Of a stretch of 64,000 nucleotides of DNA, positions 7,895-17,500 are shown piece after piece. Source of the stretch: Streptomyces sp. NBC_01716 (GTDB taxonomy: Bacteria; Actinomycetota; Actinomycetes; Streptomycetales; Streptomycetaceae); assembly GCF_036248275.1 (NCBI RefSeq), contig NZ_CP109181.1, forward strand, positions 620,001 through 684,000, given 5' to 3'. A model generated the notes under the pieces. It made no database searches, had not been told where the DNA came from, and saw only the letters and a list, made by a program, of their open reading frames with translations. A program made the position numbers and the translations under genes. Each line of letters starts with the position of its first letter. Within the stretch, counting starts at the first letter, position 1.

Positions 7895-9054
7895 CCCGGG
7901 ACTCCCGTCGCGGGCGCGGGCGGCGCGGCCGAGGGCGCGGGGGACGCCGAGCCCGCGAGCAGCGGGTGATGGCCCTCCAGGTGTGCGATCACCCGGTCCT
8001 GGTGACGCTGGAGGCGCTGGCCCGGCAGGTGTTCGAGCGAGTGCAGGAACGGGTCCTGAGGGGCCGGCAGACCGGCGACGGCACTGGCGGTGCCCAGCAC
8101 CAGCATCGGCTGGTACCACGCCGAATAGCCGCCCTCGTGGCCGAAGACGATCCGGCCCGCCGTCAGTTCGTCCGCGAGCCGGCACATCGTCGACGTCATC
8201 GTGTGGAAGGTGCGGCTGGTGCAGAGCATCCGGCCCATCGGGTCGTGACCGCTCGCGTCGACGCCCGCCGCCACCAGGATCAGATCGGGGCCGAAAGCAC
8301 GGGCCGCCGGCTCCACGACCCGGTCCATCACCGCGAGATAGGCACCGTGGCCCGACCCGGCGGGCAGCGGCACATTGAGGGTGCTGCCCGCCCCCGCGCC
8401 CGCGCCGGTCTCCATGACGAGACCGGATGCCGCCGGGAACAGCCCTTCCTGGTGCACGGAGATATACAGCACGTCGGGGTCCTCGTAGAAGGTCCGCTGG
8501 ATGCCGTTGCCGTGATGCACGTCCCAGTCCAGGATCAGCACGCGGCGCGCGCCCGCGCGCTGTGCCACGCGGGCGGCCACCGCCAGGTTGTTGTAGAGGC
8601 ACAGCGCCATCGCCCGGTCGGGCTCCGCATGGTGGCCGGGCGGCCTCACCAGGCAGTACGCCCGGTCGAAGCGGCCGTCCAGGACAGCCGTGACGGCCTG
8701 TGCGCAGGCCCCGACGGCGAGCCTCGCGGCCCGCGCGCTGTGGTAGTTGACGTACGCGTAGACACCGGCGTCGCCCGCGCCGGCCGCCGATGCCGCCTCG
8801 ACCCGCTCGATGTGCTCGGGGACATGCACAAGGAGCAGGTCGTCGTCGGAGGCCGGCGCCGGGGTGACACCGGTGAACCGGTCCATCACACCGGACGCCT
8901 TGACCAGCCCCTCGGCACGCCGGAGGTCCGGATCGACCGCGAACTGGCGCAACGGCTCGACGCCCGGCCCCACCGGCACGTACCCCGATCCGGGACCGGG
9001 GTCGTGCCAGAAACAGATCTCGTGGCTGTACCACGCGAGACGGGAGGTGTTCAC
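7891..9054 (-). CDS. HDAC/acetylpolyamine-amidohydrolase family zinc deacylase
   Basis: A 387-residue arginase-fold metallohydrolase of the class II histone-deacetylase type. The complete active site is visible: RPPGHHAEPDRAM with the tandem catalytic histidines 141 and 142, DWDVHHGNG with the zinc Asp/His, DASGHDPMG with the second zinc Asp, and EGGYS with the transition-state tyrosine. The last ~25 residues form an Ala/Pro-rich tail. It starts with GTG in a 4-nt overlap with the small upstream gene and ends in an ATGA overlap with the thioesterase, so it is firmly part of the biosynthetic operon. Family members hydrolyse N-acyl amines. Here it may remove the N-formyl group added by the loading module, or it may be a resistant target decoy if the product inhibits HDACs; both are inferences. 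Confidence 0.93.
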   Translation of the reverse strand: MNTSRLAWYSHEICFWHDPGPGSGYVPVGPGVEPLRQFAVDPDLRRAEGLVKASGVMDRFTGVTPAPASDDDLLLVHVPEHIERVEAASAAGAGDAGVYAYVNYHSARAARLAVGACAQAVTAVLDGRFDRAYCLVRPPGHHAEPDRAMALCLYNNLAVAARVAQRAGARRVLILDWDVHHGNGIQRTFYEDPDVLYISVHQEGLFPAASGLVMETGAGAGAGSTLNVPLPAGSGHGAYLAVMDRVVEPAARAFGPDLILVAAGVDASGHDPMGRMLCTSRTFHTMTSTMCRLADELTAGRIVFGHEGGYSAWYQPMLVLGTASAVAGLPAPQDPFLHSLEHLPGQRLQRHQDRVIAHLEGHHPLLAGSASPAPSAAPPAPATGVPG

Positions 9055-9359
9055 CAGCCGGACAGACCCAGCGAGGCCCGGCTGATCCCGGCGACCTTCT
9101 CGATGTACTGGAGGTAGTACTCGCGCTCCTCGTCCGGCGTGCGCTTGGTCCGCAGCGTCGTCCCCAGGAGGCCGAGGACCTCCTCGGCCTCGGCGGGCGT
9201 GAGCCGCCGGTCACCGACCTCCTTCTCGAACGCGCGGATCCGCGCGGTCGGTTCCAGCACGCCGGAGGCCCACTCGTCCTGGTCGGTGCCGTGGTTGCGG
9301 GTCGAGGCGATGGTCTTCAGGATCGCTCCGAAGAACGCCGAGGTGTCGATGTCGGTCAT
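9051..9359 (-). CDS. Small conserved-looking protein of unknown function in the biosynthetic operon
   Basis: A 102-residue mostly helical, charged protein (TDIDTSAFFGAILKTIA at the start, LTPAEAEEVLGLLGTTL centrally, ISRASLGLSGW at the end). There is no signal peptide, membrane span or cysteine. ATG 9359 is preceded by a GGGGG-containing purine tract. The stop overlaps the GTG of the deacylase by 4 nt, and the codon bias matches its neighbours, so it is a genuine gene rather than a shadow. I do not recognise the family. Because it is co-translated with the deacylase and follows the AONS protein, it may be a partner or specificity factor for one of them. Confidence 0.8.
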   Translation of the reverse strand: MTDIDTSAFFGAILKTIASTRNHGTDQDEWASGVLEPTARIRAFEKEVGDRRLTPAEAEEVLGLLGTTLRTKRTPDEEREYYLQYIEKVAGISRASLGLSGW

Positions 9360-9404
9360 GGTCGTTGCCCCCTGGTTGCCATGCGGTGGTTGAGGCGTAC
9401 GGTG

Positions 9405-9442
9405 TCCGTTCCTGGTGGAGCGCTCCGTTCCTGGTGGAGCGC
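9405..9442. repeat. Exact 19-bp tandem duplication between the AONS-PKS and the small gene
   Basis: TCCGTTCCTGGTGGAGCGC occurs twice head to tail (9405-9423, 9424-9442) in the 143-nt gap upstream of the 102-aa gene, with further degenerate copies alongside. This gap is the only non-overlapping junction in the downstream half of the operon. It may carry an internal regulatory signal or be a slippage repeat. Confidence 0.6.
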
Positions 9443-9502
9443 GGCGTTCCCGTCGATCGCCGCGTTCCTGCGCGTTGCTGCGTTGCTGCGTCGGATCGGT
9501 GC

Positions 9503-12500
9503 TCAGCGGATCAGGCCGCAGGCGCGGCCGGCTTTCTCCAGCGTCACGACGGCCGCGTCCAGATCGGCCGCGGAGTGGCTGAGGTTGACGATGGTCCGCA
9601 GCCGGGGCAGGGTCCGCGGTACGGCCGGATAGACGATCGGCTGCACGAAGAGCCCGTCCTGCTGGCACAGCCGGGCCATCGTCCCCGCCTGCTCGGCACT
9701 GGTGCAGATGATGGGCACCACCGGTGTCTCACTGGCCAGCGTGTCGAAGCCCAGGGCCCGCAGCCCCTCGCGGTAGCGGGCCGACTTCGTCCGCAGGTCC
9801 CGGGTGAGGGACGGGGCGGCCTCCATCACCTCGATCGCCGCCTTGGCCGCCGCCACCTGGGCGGGAGTCACCGCCGCGGAGAACATCCAGCCCCGCGCGT
9901 TGTTCTTCAGCGCGAAGACCAGGTCGGCGGACCCGGCGACATAACCACCCGCGCTCGGCACCGTCTTGGAGAGCGTGCCCATCTTGACGTCGACCCGAGC
10001 CGGATCGACGCCGAAGTGCTCGAAGATGCCGCGTCCCGTGGCGCCGAGGACGCCCAGACTGTGCGCCTCGTCGACCATCAGCGGCGCGTCGTACCGCTCG
10101 CACAGTTCCACGATGCCGGGCAGATCGGCCACGTCGCCGTCCATGCTGAAGACGGCGTCGGTGACCACCAGGCGGCCCGCGTCGCCCGCCTTGCGCAGGG
10201 CGCGTTCCAGGTCGGCGAGGTCGTTGTGGGCGTACGTGATGACCGACGCACCCGACAGCCGGTACCCGTCGAGGATGCTGGCGTGGTTGTAGACGTCGCC
10301 GATGACGACGTCGCCGGGGCCGACGAGAGCGCCGACCGTCGCCACGTTCGCCATGTAGCCGCTGGAGAAGACGATGGCGTCCTCGGTGCCGAGGAAGCGG
10401 GCGAGCGCCAGCTCCAGTTCCCGGTGCAGATGCAGAGTGCCCGCCAGCAGCCGTACGCCGTGCGCGCCGGTCCCGTGGCGCTCAACGGCGCGCAGGACTT
10501 GGTCCTCGATGTAGTCGTGCCCGATGAGTCCGAGGTAGCTGTAGGAGGCGAAGTTGAGGAACCAGCGGCCGTCGAACTTGATCCGGGGGCCGGTGGCTTC
10601 CTCGATGACGGGCTCGTAGAAGTACTCGTCCTTGGCGACGATCAGGCGGTCCTCCGTCGACAGCGCGTCGATGCGGCGGTCGAGGAACCTGCCGTGCGGG
10701 GCGTCGGCCAGCCTGCCCGGCAGGGTCCGGCGCGGGACTCGGCCGGAGGCGGGGGCAGGTGCCGGGGCCGGCGTAGGAGTTGGGGGCGGGGCCGGGGCTT
10801 GGGGCGGCGACACCGGTGGGGCCGACGGGGCGGGCGCCGGGGCCCTGAAGCGGTCCCAGTCCGGTACGAAGGAGTCGGCGGTGCGCGGGGGTACGGCGGC
10901 CGGCGGCTGCTGCGGCACCGGGATGTGCGACGTGCGCGGCGGAGGTGCGGCGGGCCTCTGCGGTACGGGCGCGGGGGCCGGGGCGGGCATCGGTGCAAGT
11001 GCGGGCGCCGGCACGGCAGTTGCGGCGGGAGCCGTGCGCGGCAGCGATTCGAGATGGGCCAGCAGCGCGCCGACGTTGGTGCGCTCGAAAAACACCATCG
11101 GGTCGATGTCGAGCCCGTCGGAGGTCAGCGCCGCCGCCAGCTCGACCGCCATCATCGAGTCGAGGCCCAGCTCCAGCAGATCGTCATCGGCGGACACGCC
11201 GCCGAGATGCAGGACCTCCGTGAGTGCGTGGGTGAGCGACGGCCACAGCCCGGATTCCGGTGTGACAGCAGTCATGGGTGCATCCTTCGCTTCAGGTGCG
11301 GCGGACAGGACGTAATGCGCGGGGGGTCGGTTCAGGGCCGTGCGGAGAAGGTCGACGCCGTCGTCAGCGGTGAGGGCCGGGATGCCGTGCGCGGCGGCCT
11401 TCGGGGCGATGGACTCGCCCATCCCGACGGTCCACAGACCCCAGCCGAGGCTGAACCAGGCGCGGCCTTCGGCCCGTTGGCGGGCGGCGTAGCCCTCCAG
11501 ATAAGCGTTGGCCGCGGCATAGGCGCTCTGGCCGAGATTGGCCCGTACGGCGGCGACCGAGGAGAACAGGGCGACGAAACCCGGCTGTTCGTGCCCGGAC
11601 ATCAGATCGGTGAGCGCGTGTACGCCGCCGATCTTGGGCCCGAGGACGGTGTCCACCTGCTCCGGTGTCAGGCTGCGCGCGAGTCCGTCGCGCAGCACGC
11701 CGGCGGCGTGGAACACCCCGTCGTACCGTGCCGCGCCGGCCAGTTGCTCGCGCAGCGAGCGGACGTCCGCCGCCACGACCGTCAGGTCGCAGCGCCCTCC
11801 GAGCCGGTCGAGGCGTTCGCGTACGTCTCCCCCGTCCGGCACGGTGCGCCCGACCAGGGTCAGCTGGGCACACCCCGCGTCCGCGAGGAACTCCGCGACG
11901 CGCAGGCCGATGCCCCCCATGCCGCCGGTGATCAGGAAACGGCCGCCTTCGTATCGCACGGGGTCGGTGGTGCTCGTGTGCTGCGGCTCTACGGAGGGCT
12001 CGTACCAGACGTCGTCGCGCCGGGCGAGTTCCGGCCGGTCCTGGCCGAGCGCCGCCCCGAGGACAGCGGCAGCGTTCTCGGGGCTCTCGGGGCTCTCGGG
12101 GCTTGCGGGGCCGAGGTCGACCAGGCGGACCCTGGTACGGGGATGTTCGACGCGCAGCGTGCGGCCGAGACCCCACAGGGCGGTCATGAACGGGTCGACG
12201 ACATCCTCCGCCACCACCTGGTGTGCGCCGGAGGTGACGATCAGCAGGTCGGACATCGGAGGGCGCGCCGCGAGTCGACGCACCAGACCGAAGACCCCCT
12301 GCAGGGCCTCCGTCACCTCCGCCTCGCCGCTCAGCCCGCGCGGTGCCACATACACGGCGTCGCGAAAAGCGGCATCGGCCGGCAGGGTGTCGAGGCCCCC
12401 GTCGGAGAGCCGGGCCGGTGTGAGGTGTACGCCGTGCCGGTCACCCGGTGGACGGAGGTCGTGCGCGGACACGATCAGCACGGGGCCTTCGGGCGCGGCC

Positions 12501-13432
12501 GGGTGTACGGGGGTGACGACGTCGGCCTTCCGCCAGACGACGGTCTCGATCAACGGGACTGCTGGCAGGCCCTGTTCGGAGTCGGCGGGTGCCTCGGGCA
12601 CCGTCGACGCCGTTGACACCTTTGAAGCCGTGGAGGCTGTTGGCGTTGCGGGCTTGGCGGCCTTGAGAGTGATGCGGTCCAGTTCCAGCAGGACCTCACC
12701 CTGCTGATTGCAGACCGTGGCCCGTCCCCGTACGGCACCACCCTTGCCCCCGGCTTCGTCAGGCTCGTCCCGCTCGACCAGGGCGATCACCGTGCCCGAG
12801 ATCCTTCGGCGGGCCACCAGCCGGCCGACGTACCAGGGCAGGCACGCCCCGACAGCACCCCCATCGAGCATGCCGAGCGCCTGGAAGACGCTGTCGAGCA
12901 GTGCCGGCGGTACGAAGGGGGGAGCCGACGCCGCGTTCGTCTCGTCCCCCGCCCGGAGCATCAGCAGCATCCGGCGCGAGCCCCGGTGGGCCGACCGGAT
13001 CACCTGGTACGCCGGCCCGTACGCGATCCCGCTCGCCTCACGCCACGCCGCCACGTCCGACAGCGGCACCTGCTCCGTGCACCCGGCCCGCAGCGCGGCC
13101 ACGTCGGCATAGCGAGGAGGCGGCAACGGGCTGCCGGTCACCCGGGCGGTGCTGTGCACGAGGCGTGAGCCGGGTTCGGCGTGTACTGAACTGACCGCGC
13201 AGCCACCGTCATCCGCGCTCTGGACCTCCAACTCGGCCTCGCGGCCTACCACCAGCAGCGGCACCCGGAAGGCGACCTGCTCCAGGGTCCACCGGCAGTC
13301 GGGGCGGCGGGCGTCGCAGGCGGACAGCATGGCGTCGATCTGCGCGGCGGCGGGTAACACCGGGATGCCGCCGATCCGGTGGTGGGAGACCAGCGGATCG
13401 GCAGCGCTGAGAACCGACCTGAGCCCGCTCAT
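9503..13432 (-). CDS. Terminal PKS protein: DH-KR-ACP-AONS (alpha-oxoamine synthase release domain)
   Basis: 1309 residues. Domains in order: DH (1-~260; HRIGGIPVLP with catalytic His18), KR (~300-720; ITGGMGGIGLRV cofactor loop, catalytic Tyr in SAYAAANAY, LRDG as in B-type KRs), ACP (~725-800; GLDSM with Ser759), a Pro/Ala-rich linker, then a PLP-dependent class II aminotransferase-fold AONS domain (~905-1309; GTGAHGVRLLAG, DEAHSLG and Schiff-base lysine K1156 in GTLSKT). There is no KS or AT: it completes the module begun by the KS-AT at the end of the 14543-20743 protein. AONS domains condense an acyl thioester with an amino acid and lose CO2, giving an alpha-amino ketone, as in saxitoxin, prodiginine and fumonisin pathways. 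The start overlaps the AlkC stop by 4 nt. Confidence 0.95.
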   Translation of the reverse strand: MSGLRSVLSAADPLVSHHRIGGIPVLPAAAQIDAMLSACDARRPDCRWTLEQVAFRVPLLVVGREAELEVQSADDGGCAVSSVHAEPGSRLVHSTARVTGSPLPPPRYADVAALRAGCTEQVPLSDVAAWREASGIAYGPAYQVIRSAHRGSRRMLLMLRAGDETNAASAPPFVPPALLDSVFQALGMLDGGAVGACLPWYVGRLVARRRISGTVIALVERDEPDEAGGKGGAVRGRATVCNQQGEVLLELDRITLKAAKPATPTASTASKVSTASTVPEAPADSEQGLPAVPLIETVVWRKADVVTPVHPAAPEGPVLIVSAHDLRPPGDRHGVHLTPARLSDGGLDTLPADAAFRDAVYVAPRGLSGEAEVTEALQGVFGLVRRLAARPPMSDLLIVTSGAHQVVAEDVVDPFMTALWGLGRTLRVEHPRTRVRLVDLGPASPESPESPENAAAVLGAALGQDRPELARRDDVWYEPSVEPQHTSTTDPVRYEGGRFLITGGMGGIGLRVAEFLADAGCAQLTLVGRTVPDGGDVRERLDRLGGRCDLTVVAADVRSLREQLAGAARYDGVFHAAGVLRDGLARSLTPEQVDTVLGPKIGGVHALTDLMSGHEQPGFVALFSSVAAVRANLGQSAYAAANAYLEGYAARQRAEGRAWFSLGWGLWTVGMGESIAPKAAAHGIPALTADDGVDLLRTALNRPPAHYVLSAAPEAKDAPMTAVTPESGLWPSLTHALTEVLHLGGVSADDDLLELGLDSMMAVELAAALTSDGLDIDPMVFFERTNVGALLAHLESLPRTAPAATAVPAPALAPMPAPAPAPVPQRPAAPPPRTSHIPVPQQPPAAVPPRTADSFVPDWDRFRAPAPAPSAPPVSPPQAPAPPPTPTPAPAPAPASGRVPRRTLPGRLADAPHGRFLDRRIDALSTEDRLIVAKDEYFYEPVIEEATGPRIKFDGRWFLNFASYSYLGLIGHDYIEDQVLRAVERHGTGAHGVRLLAGTLHLHRELELALARFLGTEDAIVFSSGYMANVATVGALVGPGDVVIGDVYNHASILDGYRLSGASVITYAHNDLADLERALRKAGDAGRLVVTDAVFSMDGDVADLPGIVELCERYDAPLMVDEAHSLGVLGATGRGIFEHFGVDPARVDVKMGTLSKTVPSAGGYVAGSADLVFALKNNARGWMFSAAVTPAQVAAAKAAIEVMEAAPSLTRDLRTKSARYREGLRALGFDTLASETPVVPIICTSAEQAGTMARLCQQDGLFVQPIVYPAVPRTLPRLRTIVNLSHSAADLDAAVVTLEKAGRACGLIR

Positions 13433-14550
13433 GTGCGCAGGTCGAATCTCTCGGTGGCCTGGGCCAGACCGTTCACCTGGATGTCGACGGTGTGCTCGCC
13501 CGCGTAGTACCGGCGGGTCTGCACCTCCTTGATCGCGTGGGTCTTCTCCAGGGACCGCCGCTCTCCGGGGCCGAGTTCGAGGGTGGTCAGCTTGAAGACC
13601 TTCGGGATGCTGCGCCCGTTCTTGCGCACGTGGTGGACCACGTAGTCGATCGCGATGTTGTGCGTGCGGTCGTGGGTGTTCTCGATGTCGAAGCTGATGA
13701 CGAGGGTGTCCCCGATGGTCACGGACCGCGGGGTGATGCTCAGCCGGGGTACGCGGACGTGCTCGCCGCCCGTGGCCCCCAGAATGGCCAGGGCCTGCTG
13801 ATCACCCTTCTTCACCAGGGTGCGCAGTCCGTGCTTGACGATCCAGTTGGTCTCGGGGGTGGGGCTCTCCTCCAGCCAGCGCAGCGCGGTGGCGAGAGCG
13901 AGATCGGGGGCGTCCTTGGAGATGTCGTTGAGGTTGTTGGCGACGGACTTGCGCACATATTCCGAGGGGTCGCTGCGCAGTGGTTCGAGGATCTCCAGGA
14001 CCGGCCGGGGATCCTTGACGAACACGGTCAGGGTCCGGGCCCAGGGCAGGCGGGAGCGGACTCCTTCGGTCGCCAGGCGCCGCACGTTGTGGCTCGGGCT
14101 CCGCGCCCACAGGGCGACGCGCTCCATCGTCGGCGCGTAGTGCTGTTCGAGGTAGGGCCGGATCGCGTACTCGCCCGTGTGCCGCCTGGTGATCTCCTCG
14201 ATCGCGTCCAGCGACAGGTCCGGGTGGTCGAGACCGTACTCCTCGACGAAGCGTGCGACCGGCATCAGGAACCAGCTGGAGTTGAACATGCCCTCCCCTT
14301 CGGCGAGTTCGTCGCCGAGGATGGTGAGGAGGATCGGTACGGCGAGGGGGTACTCGGCGGGCAGGCGAGTGCGCAGGCCCTCGGCCAGGACGAGGACACG
14401 GTCCTTCAGTTCTCTGTCGGGGATGCGCGACTCGACCTCGGCCGCGTATCCCTCCACGTCGAACTCGGGGTGGACGGCCCGGATCCTGTCGCCGATCAGG
14501 CGTGCCGCGTCGCCGTTGAAGTGTCGCTTGAGTCCGTATTCGCTAGCCAT
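13429..14550 (-). CDS. alkC: AlkC-family DNA glycosylase embedded in the PKS operon
   Basis: 373 residues of HEAT-like helical repeats plus a C-terminal Ig-like beta domain, the layout and length of AlkC alkyl-purine/pyrimidine DNA glycosylases. Diagnostic stretches are SPSHNVRRLATEGVRSRLPW, LEPLRSDPSEYVRKSVANNL with NDISKD, and TNWIVKHGLRTL; the Ig-like part (~260-373) includes LVISFDIEN and YYAGEHTVDIQVNG. AlkC enzymes excise cationic alkylated bases such as 3-methyladenine and 3-methylcytosine. The gene overlaps the preceding PKS by 8 nt and the following PKS by 4 nt, inside a module split between those two proteins. Such coupling indicates co-production with the assembly line, so self-resistance to a DNA-damaging product is the simplest reading. 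The glycosylase family is seen; the resistance role is inferred. Confidence 0.93.
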   Translation of the reverse strand: MASEYGLKRHFNGDAARLIGDRIRAVHPEFDVEGYAAEVESRIPDRELKDRVLVLAEGLRTRLPAEYPLAVPILLTILGDELAEGEGMFNSSWFLMPVARFVEEYGLDHPDLSLDAIEEITRRHTGEYAIRPYLEQHYAPTMERVALWARSPSHNVRRLATEGVRSRLPWARTLTVFVKDPRPVLEILEPLRSDPSEYVRKSVANNLNDISKDAPDLALATALRWLEESPTPETNWIVKHGLRTLVKKGDQQALAILGATGGEHVRVPRLSITPRSVTIGDTLVISFDIENTHDRTHNIAIDYVVHHVRKNGRSIPKVFKLTTLELGPGERRSLEKTHAIKEVQTRRYYAGEHTVDIQVNGLAQATERFDLRT

Positions 14551-17500
14551 GGTTCAGGTGCCTTTTCGTCTCGTGCTTCATCTGGTTGTTCGGTGTGGTC
14601 TCGTGCGGTCCTGAGGAGATCCAGAACCGCTGTCGGTTGAAGGGGTAGGTGGGGATGGTCGCGGTCCGCCGGCCGTTGCCCCGGTGCAGACCGGCCCAGT
14701 CGAGGTCGGCGGAGGTCTGGTTGACGTACGCGGCGACCGCCGCGTGGAGTTGAGCCTGATCGATGCGGTCCCGGCGCAGGGTGCTGAGCCAGACCGGCTG
14801 TGTCTCGCCCCACGACGCGCGGGCGAGCGAGGTCAGTTGGGGATGGGAACCGATCTCCCACACCGATCCCGCGCCGGACTCGCCGAGGGCGGAGACGGCT
14901 TGGGCGAAGCGCACGGGCTCACGGATCGCGCGGCCCCAGTAGTCCGGGTCGGATGCTGTCTCGGCGTTGTGCCAACCTCCGGTGACTGTGGACGCGAACC
15001 CGATCGCCGGGGCCGAGAGCGCCCGGCCTGCCACCGCCTCCACGAACGGGGCGACCGCGCCTTGCATCGCGGCCGAATGGAACGCATGACTCACCGTCAA
15101 CTTCTGTGTGCGGAGACCGGAATCCTGGCAGAAACGGGAAACGGCATCCGCCGGACCTGTGATCGTCACCGATCGACGCGCGTTGAACGCCGCGATCTCC
15201 ACCCCCGGATGATCAGCAACAGCAGCCAGAACAGCCTCGGCATCCGCATGGACCACCGCCATGGTGCCGTCATCCGGCTGCGACTCCATCAACCGGCCCC
15301 GCAACGCGGTCAGTTCCAGCAGGTCGGGCAGATCCAGCACACCCGCCGCCCACGCCGCCGTCAGCTCACCGAGACTATGACCCACCACCACATCCGGACG
15401 CACCCCCACCGACTCCAGCCAGCGCACCAACCCCACCTGCACACTCACAATCGCCGGCTGCGCATACCGCGTCCGATCCAACCGACCCCCCACCTCACCG
15501 AACAACAACTCCCCCAACGGCACATCCACATGCCCCACCAACAACCCCGCACACTCATCCAACGCAGCCCGGAACACCGGCTCCACACCATACAAACCAC
15601 GCCCCATACCCACATACTGCGAACCCTGCCCCGTAAACATGAAGGCGGTCGGCGCCGGAGTACCGCCCCGTCGGGACCCGGAGACCTGGCCTGCGGCAAC
15701 GTCCCTCAGTCCGGCTGCCAGTTCACGGGGGTCGCCACCATGCACGACGGCCCGCAGACGGTGGGCGGCGCGGCCGGTGTTGGCCGTGAAGGCGAAGTCC
15801 CCGAGTTTGTCCTCGGACGTGTCCGTCAGAGCTTCGGCGTAGGCGCCGGCGAGGGCTCGTAGCGCGGTCTCGTCAGCGGCGCTCACCCGAACAACGTGCG
15901 AGTCCTGCGCCGATGCCTCCCGCACCGGCAGCAAGGGAGCCTCTTCCACAATGACATGGGCGTTCACCCCGCCCATACCGAACGCGCTCACCGCGGCACG
16001 ACGAGGCTCCCCACCCCGAGGCCACGCCACCGCACGATCAGCCAGATAGAACGGCGACTCCTCAAAACGGATGTGATCATTCGGCCGCACCACATGCAAC
16101 GACGGCGGGACCGACTCATGTTCCATCGCCAACAACACCTTCACCAAGCCGGCCAACCCAGCCGCCGGCTCCAAATGACCCACATTCCCCTTCAACGAAC
16201 CAATCGCACAAAACTGCGACCGCCCCGTCACCCCACGCCACGCACGCGACAACCCCTCCACCTCAATCGGATCACCCAAACCCGTCCCCGTCCCATGCGC
16301 CTCCACCAAACCAATCGACTCCACCGACACCCCCGCATCCCCCAACGCGGCCGAAATGACAGCAGCTTGGGCGCGCGGGCTTGGTGCGGAGTAGCGGGTG
16401 GTGCGGCCACCGTGGTTGACGGCGGCCCCCTTGATGACACCCCGGATCCGGTCGCCGTCCCGTACGGCGTCGTCGTATCGCCGCAACACCACTGCCACGG
16501 CTCCCTCTCCCGGGACGAAGCCGTCCGCCGTACTGTCGAACGCGCGGCTGCGATGCCGGGGTGACAGGGCCATCAGGTCCCCCATCGACCGGAAGTACTC
16601 CGGGCTGATGCCGGCGTGCACGGCACCGATGACCGCCGTGTCGATGTCGCCGGAACGCAGGTGCTGAAGGGCCGAGTGGACGGCGACCAGGGACGACGAG
16701 CAGAGGGTGTTGACCAGTCCGCTCGGGCCGTGCCAGTCCATCAGGTACGACAGCCGGTTGGCGATCATCGCCTCAAGTCCGAGGCCACGCCCGTCGGGTA
16801 CGCCGTGACGTACCCGCTCCTCGTGGTAGTGGTCGTGGCTGTACGCGATCCACAGACCGGTGTGGTGACCGTCGGCCCGTCCGCCGATCCGGCCACCGTC
16901 CTCCAGGGCTTCCCAGATCGTCTCGTACACGATCCTCGCCTGCGGATCGATCAGGGGAGCTTCGCGGGGCGAGATCCGGAAGGGGGCCGGGTCGAACCCG
17001 TCCACGCTGTCCAGGAACGAGGCGTACGGGACCGGCCCTTCCTCCTTGTCCCAACGCCCCTCGGGCAGCGCCCGGACCGTGTCCCGGCCTTCGGCGAGCA
17101 GCTCGGCGAAGGCGCTGAGGCTGCCCGCGGTGGGCAGCCTGACCGCGGCGCCCACGACCGCGATGTCGCGCGGTCGTGACGCCGGAGCGGCCGAGGGGGG
17201 CCCGGCCGGGGGCTCGGGCTCTGGTCTTCGTGGCGTGACGGTTGTTCGTGCCACCGGTGCGGGCACTTCCGCCTCAGCCGGGACCGCCGGCGCCGCCGGG
17301 TCCGGCTGGGCCGGCTGGGCCGGCTGGTTGTCGACGAGCTCCGGCGCCTCGTCCGCCAGGAAGTCGGCGAACTGGCGGGGGGTCGGATACTCGAAGAAGA
17401 CCGTCGGGTAGAGGGACAGGCCGTGTTCCTGGGAGATGCGCTCGCTCAGCGCCACCAGGCCCACCGAGTCGAACCCGGCGGACAGGAACTCCGTATCGCT

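Noticed and set aside
7895..9214. 709-residue reading of the thioesterase frame
   Set aside because: The N-terminal 440 residues are a shadow of the deacylase gene; the thioesterase proper begins at ATG 7894 in an ATGA overlap.
9365..12616. 1083-residue plus-strand frame across the AONS-PKS gene
   Set aside because: The composition is a GC-rich antisense shadow without any domain, whereas the opposite strand has intact DH, KR, ACP and AONS motifs.
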